A stretch of DNA of 5,417 bases from CAYLMG01 sp964464635 (GTDB lineage Bacteria; Planctomycetota; Phycisphaerae; Sedimentisphaerales; Anaerobacaceae). A model generated the notes under the pieces. It was not told where the DNA came from and ran no database searches. It was given only the letters and a program-made list of their open reading frames with translations. Made by a program: the position numbers and the translations under genes. The stretch covers positions 1 through 5,417 of the forward strand of contig CAYXGT010000126.1 of assembly GCA_964464635.1 (NCBI GenBank), written 5' to 3'. Shown here one piece after another: positions 1-5,417 of the stretch; position 1 is the stretch's first letter; the number at the start of each line of letters is the position of its first letter.

Positions 1-205
1 TTGGCTTTGTTTTGCATAAAAAGGTTTGATTTGTAGAGCTCTCTCGACAGTTGTAGAGATTGTTTTAGACAGGATTTACAGGATAATACAACGAAATCTT
101 TGTTAATTGGTCCTTCGACGTTGCTCAGGACAGGTGAATTAGTTAAATGGTTGTTGGACATTCGTTAGTCCTTAGTAAATAAAAACTTACAATTATAATT
201 TTTAC
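1..205. other. Non-coding region with interspersed-repeat fragments
   Basis: No gene is visible. The stretch contains a direct repeat TTGTAGAG (31-38 and 51-58), an 8-bp palindrome AGAGCTCT (35-42), a tandem-like AGGAT-TTAC-AGGAT (71-84 region) and an inverted repeat GTCCT/AGGAC (110-114 with 127-131) inside a CCTTCGAC...CTCAGGACAGG motif. The last two resemble short motifs seen repeatedly between genes in many uncultured-bacterium genomes, a comparison made from memory. Confidence 0.4.
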
Positions 206-263
206 GTGGCCGTCGGGCCGATGCGTGCGGAGCTCCGCAGCCCCGGAATGGGGCCTCCCCCAC
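206..263. repeat. GC-rich multi-hairpin element
   Basis: A 58-nt island of roughly three-quarters GC lies in very AT-rich DNA. It can fold as a closing stem GTGG/CCAC (206-209 with 260-263) around three hairpins: GGCC/GGCC (208-211 with 216-219, overlapping the closing stem), the perfect 14-bp palindrome TGCGGAGCTCCGCA (226-239), and CCCC/GGGG with loop GGAAT (241-244 with 250-253). It could be a REP-like or MITE-like interspersed repeat or a structured RNA. Which of these it is cannot be decided from one copy. Confidence 0.5.
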
Positions 264-270
264 TTAGAAA

Positions 271-298
271 GATTATATCCCATTAATGTGATATAATC
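271..298. repeat. 28-bp near-perfect palindrome
   Basis: The arms GATTATATC (271-279) and GATATAATC (290-298) are exact reverse complements, and the centre CATTAATG (281-288) is itself a perfect palindrome. Only the pair 280/289 breaks the symmetry of all 28 bases. Such symmetry fits a dimeric DNA-binding protein site or a cruciform or recombination site. It is AT-rich and lacks a following T-run, so it is not an obvious terminator. Confidence 0.7.
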
Positions 299-321
299 AA
301 TTAAAAAGTAAAAGTTCAAAA

Positions 322-351
322 GTAAAAATTATTGTGTCGCTTCGCAACAAT
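322..351 (-). terminator. Hairpin terminator downstream of the dockerin gene, possibly bidirectional
   Basis: Five nt after the stop codon of the 1038-residue gene, ATTGT (351-347 on the minus strand) pairs with ACAAT (335-331) around an 11-nt segment that can form a small inner GC-GAA-GC hairpin. A T5 run follows on the minus strand (328-324), and a T7 run (351-357) lies on the plus strand, so it could work in both directions. The outer stem is AT-rich and short, so strength is uncertain. Confidence 0.5.
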
Positions 352-355
352 TTTT

Positions 356-3300
356 TTAGTCACCTTTTAAGTATATTGATAATTCCTCTTCAAATAGTTT
401 TCTTATCATAAGATACTGCTCTTCGGTTAAAGAATCTTCCATGTCCTCACTAAGCCATAGCTCGTCAAGCCATTTGAGAGCTTCATAAATAACATTTTCA
501 TCAATATAAACAGGTTCTTGTTCAGCAAGTCTTTGAGGTCTTGCTATAAGGCTTTGCTCGGTATCAAGCATTAAACCGCCACCTCTGCCATCACCGCCTC
601 CCATACACATCATCATTTCTTCTCCACCAAAGTTCCAAGGTGCCTCCCACAGCCAGTCTTCACAGAATAACTCCAGGTCAGCTAAATTTATACAGTCATT
701 ACAATCGAGGTCGCATTTTTCAACGTAGTCATCAAAGGCATTTGCGAGGATTGCATAGTCTATAAAATTAACAATACCATTTGAGTCAAAGTCAGCGGGG
801 CTGATATAATATTCATCACCACCCATATCAACTTCGCCGTACTGGATTCTACCTTCACCATCAATATCGATTTCAGTATCACTGATATCATTGGAATCAC
901 CTTTATCTATACAGGGCGAGTCTGCGCTTATGTGCAGGTCGTTTGGGTCTGTTTCGATATTCATAAAATCAGGGTCATCCATATAGCAGTAACTAACGTT
1001 TGTGAAATTACCGTTGAGTTTTCCTGGAGAGTTATAGTAAATAATACAGTTACGTATTTGGGAAGCACCACCGCCAGAGATTCCATAAGAGGAGTTTTTG
1101 TAAATAGTGTTATTACGAATAGTAAGATAAGACATCGGATTTGTAAAACTTATGCCAGAGGCTGTATTGTCATGAATCCAGTTATTAATGATTGTCCCCG
1201 GATAATTTCCTAAACCAAATTTTATTCCGTTACCGCTGTTATTTCTGAAAATGCTTTCCTTCAAAGTCAGATTGCTATCAGAGTTTCTGCTTACATACAA
1301 CCCATCACCATTGCTATTACTAATGATGGTGTGTTCTTCTATTACCAGATCGCAGTTTAAAGCATAAATACCATAAATGGAATAATCGGAAGAGGTTTCA
1401 ACATTACAGTTTTTTACTGTCAAACTGCCACCGGAACAATTGATACCGGCGTCGGAGAAATATTCCTGGAAATTACAATCATCAAATTCCACAGTTGAGT
1501 TTTCAATGATTGCACCGTAATAGGATTCAATTTCATCACCGACGAAGATGCAGCTCGAGACTATGGTATTGCTGTCGTTGTTATAAACACTTAAACCAAA
1601 GGAATTATCAGAGAACAGGCAGTTATGTATATCCAGCTCGGAAGAATTTTCGCAATAAATACCATTGCTGTTATACCAGAGTTCGCAATTTATGATTGCG
1701 AGGTTGCTGTCATTGATATAAAGACCGTAATCATCGGCTGATTTAATTGTAAAGCCGTCTATAAGGGAGCCGTCAATGCCTTCGGCTGTTACGATTTTGT
1801 TGACTCTTTGATAAGTTTCGCCGATTTGCCCTTCGAGAATAGTTTCATTATTGGCATCGGCGAGGTCTCGCTGGTACGGGCTGGTCTCATTGCCTGCAAA
1901 ATGGCCGAGAAGGCTAACGTTACTTACAACTTCAAACGAATGGTTCTGATAATTACCTGCTGTGTTATACACAGGTTTATATGTTCCTTCTGCCACCCAG
2001 ATTTGGTCATAAGAACCGGAGCATTTTTTTGCTATTTGAAGTGCGTCAGTAAGCTCATTAAACGCACTATCCCAACTTGTGCCGTTTCCGGTTTCCGAGG
2101 AATCTTTATCAACATAAAGCACGTAACTCCAGGAGCAGATATTTACATCAATAGCAGTCGTGCTGCAATAATTATCAGATTCAAGATAAACAGTGTTTGT
2201 GAGTCTTCCACAGGGACAGGTGATAGTTGACTTTACTTGTGTAGTAATCTGGAAAGAGCCTGATTCAGTTCCGTTAAGATTACCCAAGTTCCAGGTTACT
2301 TTATGATATGTTGAATTGTAGTCGTCGGCTTGGGGCTGAGAAGAATAATATTCTACGTCTGCAGGCAGGTAATCTATGAGATAGACGTTTGTATCAGAAT
2401 GATTGTTAGCATCCCAGACAATATCAAATGTAAGATAATCGGAAGTATTAACACAATCATTATTCGGGTCGTTGTTATCCTTGACTATTGAGAAGGCAGG
2501 CTCCTTGTATCCCACATTAGCCGCAACGGCTACGCCTGCAGGATTGCCGATATCGTCTGAATACCATAGACGCTGCAGGCTGGAGTTATAGACCATAAGC
2601 CTGTCCTGCGGTGGGTCTTCGTAGGGAATATCGTCCTGACTTCCAAAAGTGGTTATATAAACAAGGCTTGTCTTTTGGTCAACGGCTATGCCTGCTACAG
2701 AACAGCCTACATCAACAGGATCATCTTCAGACTGTGTATATATGTTATACTTATAGAGATGAGTATCTTCATCACCGTACCAACCAACACTGCCGTAATA
2801 AAGAATTTGATTGTTTACATCAATAGCAATGCTGATAACGTTACAGGAAGCTGTAATTTCACCCAAAAGAGGTTGAGGATTTGACCAGTTAGTTGTGCTG
2901 TAATACTTTATAGAATCAGTATGGTCCGCTACATAGAGACGATTGTTTTCTTCATCCAGAGCAATCCCAAATGCTTCATAACAATCTACTAATTGGATAT
3001 AGTAAGGGTAACTAAAATTAGGAGTAAGAGATACAGTTTCAGGATTCCATGACCAAGAATAAAGACGATCTCTATAACGGTCAACGGCATAAAGATTATT
3101 ATTGTTCGTATCCATTACTATACCAGCCAGGTTGTCTGCTCCAGGAGCCATTACCATATCGACATATTGCATAGTCTTCGCGTTAATAAGCTCAATTTCA
3201 TCAGAAAATTCAAAGGAAACAAAAAGGAATTGTCCATATCCTGATTCATCAATGGTAATCCCTATCGCGCCATATTCACCCAAAGGGTCTAATAAACACG

Positions 3301-3472
3301 TGTAATCTGTCTGATAAACAAGTGTGGAACCTTCAATTCTATACGCTTGTAGCTGTGAGGTTAGGGTGTTATTGATTACATATACTGATTTATTAGCATA
3401 AACTGGGATAGATGAAATAATAAGAACAGATACAAACAGTGTAATTGTAGAAAATCTCTTTCCGGTTAACAT
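356..3472 (-). CDS. Large secreted propeller / DUF11 / beta-helix / dockerin protein
   Basis: A 1038-residue exported protein with no assignable enzymatic activity. Residues 1-26 form a signal peptide (KR near the start, a hydrophobic core, then VYA before N27). Residues about 29-322 carry six spaced repeats of the type G-I-A-x-D...LY-V-x-D (near 70, 116, 168, 213, 260 and 312), which suggests an NHL/SMP-30-like beta-propeller. Residues about 325-446 resemble a DUF11 domain (YLPADVEYYSS, then VTWNLGNL) and hold five cysteines (340, 419, 421, 436, 446). At 452 the LYVDKDSS...GNGTSWDSAF motif opens a right-handed parallel beta-helix (to about 840) with many N-C, N-N and G-I turns. Residues 845-888 (ISADSPCIDKG, then GEVDMGGDEY) resemble a choice-of-anchor Q segment. 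A dockerin pair occupies 893-943, with calcium-loop residues D894/D896/N898/N902/D905 and D921/D923/N925/N929/D932. The tail 948-1038 is Met/Gly-rich, then acidic. A good SD supports the start. The upstream PEP-CTERM gene is 35 nt away. A role in surface adhesion or matrix or glycan binding is inference. Confidence 0.9.
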   Translation of the reverse strand: MLTGKRFSTITLFVSVLIISSIPVYANKSVYVINNTLTSQLQAYRIEGSTLVYQTDYTCLLDPLGEYGAIGITIDESGYGQFLFVSFEFSDEIELINAKTMQYVDMVMAPGADNLAGIVMDTNNNNLYAVDRYRDRLYSWSWNPETVSLTPNFSYPYYIQLVDCYEAFGIALDEENNRLYVADHTDSIKYYSTTNWSNPQPLLGEITASCNVISIAIDVNNQILYYGSVGWYGDEDTHLYKYNIYTQSEDDPVDVGCSVAGIAVDQKTSLVYITTFGSQDDIPYEDPPQDRLMVYNSSLQRLWYSDDIGNPAGVAVAANVGYKEPAFSIVKDNNDPNNDCVNTSDYLTFDIVWDANNHSDTNVYLIDYLPADVEYYSSQPQADDYNSTYHKVTWNLGNLNGTESGSFQITTQVKSTITCPCGRLTNTVYLESDNYCSTTAIDVNICSWSYVLYVDKDSSETGNGTSWDSAFNELTDALQIAKKCSGSYDQIWVAEGTYKPVYNTAGNYQNHSFEVVSNVSLLGHFAGNETSPYQRDLADANNETILEGQIGETYQRVNKIVTAEGIDGSLIDGFTIKSADDYGLYINDSNLAIINCELWYNSNGIYCENSSELDIHNCLFSDNSFGLSVYNNDSNTIVSSCIFVGDEIESYYGAIIENSTVEFDDCNFQEYFSDAGINCSGGSLTVKNCNVETSSDYSIYGIYALNCDLVIEEHTIISNSNGDGLYVSRNSDSNLTLKESIFRNNSGNGIKFGLGNYPGTIINNWIHDNTASGISFTNPMSYLTIRNNTIYKNSSYGISGGGASQIRNCIIYYNSPGKLNGNFTNVSYCYMDDPDFMNIETDPNDLHISADSPCIDKGDSNDISDTEIDIDGEGRIQYGEVDMGGDEYYISPADFDSNGIVNFIDYAILANAFDDYVEKCDLDCNDCINLADLELFCEDWLWEAPWNFGGEEMMMCMGGGDGRGGGLMLDTEQSLIARPQRLAEQEPVYIDENVIYEALKWLDELWLSEDMEDSLTEEQYLMIRKLFEEELSIYLKGD

Positions 3473-3478
3473 TTTAAT

Positions 3479-3486
3479 CCTCCTTC
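3479..3486 (-). promoter_or_regulatory. Ribosome binding site of the 1038-residue protein
   Basis: On the minus strand the sequence reads GAAGGAGG followed by six A/T bases and then ATG (3472-3470). This near-ideal Shine-Dalgarno fixes the start. It also indicates the gene is translated independently even if it is co-transcribed with the PEP-CTERM gene just upstream. Confidence 0.88.
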
Positions 3487-3507
3487 AAAAATATTTTATG
3501 ATATTAA

Positions 3508-4023
3508 TTATTTTCTTTTATTTATTACTATCAAACCACCTAAGCCCAGTAACAGCATTGTTGTTGGCTCTGGAATCATAGTTATATGCGAATAAGTGTC
3601 TTGGCCATGCAATAACTCAAAAGAAAAATAAGAATCATCTTGACAATAATTGCCTTCTATAAAATGAGTTATATCGTTATAAGTTACGTTATAAGCGTAA
3701 AGATATATTTGGCTACTGTCACCTGCATACAAAAAATCAAGTATACTTCCCCCATAGATGTTAACAATGCTTTCATCATTAGCTCGAAGGTAATCTATTT
3801 GTCCATCATACCAGTTAGTTATAGTTGAATCAAATGCAAATACATAAAAAATATCTCCGCCAAAAATATCAAGTACAACGTCGTTATAGATACCAAGTTC
3901 ACCATAGACATCACCATCGTTTATTTGGTGATGGCCTTCCGTCCAGACAACATCTGCCTGTACCGGATTTGCTCCGCACAGTATTGAGATTGCCAGAAAT
4001 GTTATAATTACTTTGGTTTTCAT
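3508..4023 (-). CDS. Small PEP-CTERM exosortase-sorted secreted protein
   Basis: A 171-residue protein with sorting signals at both ends. Residues 1-23 are a signal peptide (MKTK, a hydrophobic stretch, cleavage after PVQA). The C-terminus is a textbook PEP-CTERM tripartite signal: PEP at 151-153, a hydrophobic helix at about 154-167 (TTMLLLGLGGLIVI) and a basic NKRK end. In this family an exosortase of the EpsH/XrtA type recognises the motif; none is encoded in this window. The mature part (about 24-148) contains an imperfect 18-residue repeat: the turn pairs G55-G56, D73-G74 and G91-G92 are exactly 18 apart, each followed by I-x-x-(V/L)-x-A or a close variant and preceded by a D-x-S-type segment. 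This suggests a small beta-solenoid. It has an AAGGAG RBS, lies first in a likely two-gene operon, and follows the promoter near 4240. Its ligand and specific function are unknown; structural surface or matrix protein is an inference. Confidence 0.92.
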   Translation of the reverse strand: MKTKVIITFLAISILCGANPVQADVVWTEGHHQINDGDVYGELGIYNDVVLDIFGGDIFYVFAFDSTITNWYDGQIDYLRANDESIVNIYGGSILDFLYAGDSSQIYLYAYNVTYNDITHFIEGNYCQDDSYFSFELLHGQDTYSHITMIPEPTTMLLLGLGGLIVINKRK

Positions 4024-4029
4024 TTTTTT

Positions 4030-4036
4030 CTCCTTT
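4030..4036 (-). promoter_or_regulatory. Ribosome binding site of the PEP-CTERM gene
   Basis: The minus strand reads AAAGGAG, then six A residues, then ATG (4023-4021). The spacing is standard and supports this start over the longer out-of-frame reading that begins further upstream. Confidence 0.85.
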
Positions 4037-4040
4037 CAAA

Positions 4041-4099
4041 TCCACCTTCGCTTCCTTCTCCGCTCTTTGAGCTACGAAGGACAGGCAAGCTATGGTGGA
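4041..4099. repeat. Short nested inverted-repeat element in the operon leader
   Basis: TCCACC (4041-4046) is matched by GGTGGA (4094-4099), and the overlapping CCTTCG (4045-4050) is matched by CGAAGG (4075-4080), so two alternative arms share one side. The wording of the element (CTTCG...CGAAGGACAGG...TATGGTGGA) resembles short interspersed palindromic repeats common in genomes of uncultured bacteria. That resemblance is from memory. It sits only about 17 nt upstream of the start codon, next to the RBS. Confidence 0.5.
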
Positions 4100-4239
4100 C
4101 AAGTTTTGCGTGATTGAAAATTTTAGAATATGACGTTTAAGGGATTGCTTTTTATGGACAGGGACTCTTCCGTTTGTGATTTCTCCTGCCCTCATCCGGT
4201 TGTTACTGCCGATTCCCATAATCTCATTCTCTTAAACAC

Positions 4240-4268
4240 ATTATATCAGAAATAACTTAATAATACAA
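4240..4268 (-). promoter_or_regulatory. Sigma70-type promoter with extended -10, driving the PEP-CTERM operon
   Basis: The minus strand has a perfect TATAAT (4245-4240) immediately preceded by TGA, giving the extended -10 form TGnTATAAT. A weaker TTGTAT -35 (4268-4263) lies 17 nt upstream. It is placed just after the terminator of the upstream gene and ahead of the PEP-CTERM gene. The start of transcription would fall near 4233, leaving a leader of about 210 nt. The match is by eye. An extended -10 can compensate for a poor -35, so the weak -35 does not count against it. Confidence 0.72.
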
Positions 4269-4304
4269 GAAAAATCCGGGTGTCTCGGTGGTTCAATAGA
4301 GCGC

Positions 4305-4334
4305 AATAAAAAAGGGCACCGCTACATCGTGCCC
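4305..4334 (-). terminator. Rho-independent terminator after the RCC1 transcription unit
   Basis: On the minus strand a perfect 6-bp GC-rich stem, GGGCAC paired with GTGCCC (4334-4329 with 4319-4314), encloses a 9-nt loop and is followed at once by TTTTTT-ATT. This is a classic intrinsic terminator. It separates transcription of the RCC1 gene from the promoter at 4240-4268. Confidence 0.88.
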
Positions 4335-4615
4335 AGTCGAGGCCCGCCAAGGCCCGTCATAGAACACGCAAGCGGCGCCCGTTTTGCCCGCAGGCTAACG
4401 AGCACCGACCTAAATGCGTTTCTATGACTAAAGTTTTTGGCGGTTTTCGACTGAAACGCTAGAAATTCAGTGCAAAACGTCAAATTTTCAAATAGCGACG
4501 GCAGGGACAACCTATTCTGCCCTGAACGACTCCGTGGTAAATCTCTGGATGCAAATGTCATTTTATAACCATTATCTTTCATAGTCAACATAAAAAATCC
4601 GCTTTTCAAAATTAT
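4335..4615. other. Gene-poor stretch between the RCC1 stop and its terminator
   Basis: No convincing gene is seen. A 95-residue reading frame (minus strand, TTG at 4609 to stop at 4322) begins 6 nt after the RCC1 stop. It lacks an SD, is rich in R, S and L with no recognisable domain, and its end runs through the terminator hairpin. The DNA looks more GC-rich than the flanks, especially at 4335-4420, which contains a GGCCCG direct repeat (4341-4357 region) and a duplicated GCCCG around TTTT (4378-4392 region). A 5-bp CAGGG/CCCTG pairing lies near 4500-4530. It may be a decayed or interspersed repeat rather than a gene. Confidence 0.4.
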
Positions 4616-5417
4616 TTATGCAACAGCAGCAAAGCCATTTAAGTCAAGAGCCAGTGAATGCCAATATCCGGCGGAAATTGCAACAATATTTCCAAGATCC
4701 GTACCATCAGGCCTCTTAACCTTTACCGGAGTAGTACAGGGGTCGTACGTGCTGCTGCCGTCACCTAACTGGCCGTAATTGTTCATACCCCAAGACCAGA
4801 CAAAACCATTAGCATCAAGGGCAAGGCAGTGGTCTTCGCCCGCACTTACAGCAACTATCCACCGCAAAGCCGTGTCTTCATTACAGGGGTCCTGCTCACC
4901 GCTCAGGACTAAAACCGGCGTGCTGCTGCTGTTGGCATCCCCGATAGTACCGTTACCCAATCTGCCTCCTTCATCAGGATTATTTTTAGAATAACATAAA
5001 CCGTTATTGCCCCAGGTATATACCCTGCCCTGACTATTCGGGTCGAATGAATTGAAATCCTCCAGAGCCATAGAATGGTCCCAGCCTGCACTTATTGCGA
5101 CAATATTTTCAAGATAATAACTGCTTTGCTGCTCGCCTTTGAGAACTTTTACAGGTGTATCTATATGAGAGACATCTTCATTACCGATACCGAGCTTGCC
5201 TTTTCCACCGCCTGAACGATAAGCATTGTCACCCCATGTATAGACAAAGCCGTTGGAATCCAGTGCCATAGAATGCTGCTCGCCTGCTGAAATGGCAATG
5301 ATATCTTCAAGATGAGTAGTTTCCATTTCACCACCGTGAACCTTCACGGGTGTCAGTGCATTGTTCGGATAGTTGGCATCACCAAGCTGACCTTCGAGGT
5401 TTCTTCCCCATGCATAC
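4616..5417 (-). CDS. RCC1-repeat (regulator of chromosome condensation-like) propeller protein, 5' end outside window
   Basis: The frame is open to the window edge, giving 266 visible residues. A GTG at 5347 is a poor start choice because the RCC1 repeat continues upstream of it (YAWGRNLEGQLGDANYP is encoded at 5416-5366). Four repeats are recognisable by the pattern x-Y-x-WG...LG...TPV-x-V...I-(V/A)-AISAG-x-HS-x-ALD-x-NGFV. In this family the repeats form blades of a beta-propeller. Bacterial examples are often parts of large secreted proteins, not nuclear exchange factors, so no GTPase-exchange role is implied. The second and third repeats carry insertions (for example ED-FNSFDPNSQ). The protein ends oddly: the last repeat reaches ALDLNGF and then finishes AAVA-stop instead of the expected (V)-x-x-WG. 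No anchor, dockerin or PEP-CTERM end is present. Either the gene is truncated here or this is an unusual natural end. It is followed by the terminator at 4305-4334. Confidence 0.85.
   Translation of the reverse strand, partial: YAWGRNLEGQLGDANYPNNALTPVKVHGGEMETTHLEDIIAISAGEQHSMALDSNGFVYTWGDNAYRSGGGKGKLGIGNEDVSHIDTPVKVLKGEQQSSYYLENIVAISAGWDHSMALEDFNSFDPNSQGRVYTWGNNGLCYSKNNPDEGGRLGNGTIGDANSSSTPVLVLSGEQDPCNEDTALRWIVAVSAGEDHCLALDANGFVWSWGMNNYGQLGDGSSTYDPCTTPVKVKRPDGTDLGNIVAISAGYWHSLALDLNGFAAVA

Larger units (their letters stand above)
4024..4239 (-). other. Long 5' leader of the PEP-CTERM operon
   Basis: About 210 nt separate the predicted transcription start from the PEP-CTERM ATG. The leader holds a 7-bp stem with one G-U pair (4185-4191 with 4156-4162) and, nearer the gene, a nested inverted-repeat element (4041-4099). 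No known riboswitch class was recognised. A reading frame that starts at 4219 runs through it into the PEP-CTERM gene in another frame. It has no clear RBS and no convincing protein features, so it is not called as a gene. Confidence 0.45.

Noticed and set aside
1..355. Possible CRISPR or tandem array among the short repeats
   Set aside because: The direct repeats are too short (5-8 bp), few, and not regularly spaced with unique spacers.
953..2119. Beta-helix part as a functional pectate lyase or other polysaccharide lyase
   Set aside because: The fold is suggested by repeats, but no catalytic motif could be identified. Many such repeats in surface proteins are non-enzymatic.
1808..2230. 140-residue plus-strand frame opposite the 1038-residue gene
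   Set aside because: It is antisense to the strongly supported secreted protein, with no RBS or protein family features. It is explained as a shadow of the coding frame.
3911..4219. 102-residue minus-strand frame across the leader and the start of the PEP-CTERM gene
   Set aside because: It overlaps the well-supported PEP-CTERM start in another frame, has no good RBS, and its translation varies in character along its length with no domain.
4024..4239. Cyclic-di-GMP (GEMM) or other known riboswitch in the leader
   Set aside because: The conserved core bases of the GEMM class are not present, and no other class was recognised by eye.
4322..4609. 95-residue minus-strand reading frame with a TTG start
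   Set aside because: No Shine-Dalgarno, no recognisable domain, signal or membrane segment, and its 3' end runs through a clear intrinsic terminator. It is more likely repeat or spacer DNA.
5345..5347. GTG as the start of the RCC1 protein
   Set aside because: In-frame RCC1 repeat sequence continues upstream to the window edge, so the true start lies outside the window.

Overview
The window reads as accessory, surface-protein DNA from an uncultured Planctomycetota bacterium, most likely of the Phycisphaerae/Sedimentisphaerales type. That lineage is inferred from a combination of protein features: a PEP-CTERM exosortase substrate, a non-cellulosomal dockerin pair at the end of a parallel beta-helix protein, a 'choice-of-anchor Q'-like segment, and an RCC1-repeat protein. 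The DNA is AT-rich overall with short GC-rich repeat-like islands. No rRNA, tRNA, CRISPR array or transposase gene is visible.

Layout, all genes on the minus strand and so read from right to left. (1) 4616-5417: the 3' part of an RCC1-repeat (beta-propeller) gene whose 5' end lies outside the window. It stops abruptly inside a repeat. (2) 4335-4615: a gene-poor stretch ending in a clear rho-independent terminator (4305-4334). (3) An extended -10 promoter (4240-4268) begins the next transcription unit, with a leader of about 210 nt that carries hairpins and a nested inverted-repeat element. (4) 3508-4023: a small secreted PEP-CTERM protein with an 18-residue repeat. (5) 356-3472: a 1038-residue secreted protein starting 35 nt after the PEP-CTERM stop. 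It combines a propeller-like N-terminus, a DUF11-like domain, a right-handed beta-helix, a dockerin and an unusual Met/Gly-rich plus acidic-helix tail. A hairpin follows its stop codon. (6) 1-330: non-coding DNA with several interspersed-repeat fragments, a compact GC-rich multi-hairpin element and a 28-bp near-perfect palindrome.

Genes 4 and 5 look like one operon that sends two kinds of exported protein to the cell surface: one ending in an exosortase sorting signal, one ending in a dockerin and a distinct tail. No enzyme activity can be assigned to any of the three genes. The best candidates for something undescribed are the tail after the dockerin, the palindrome and multi-hairpin elements downstream of the operon, and the apparent junction that ends the RCC1 gene.
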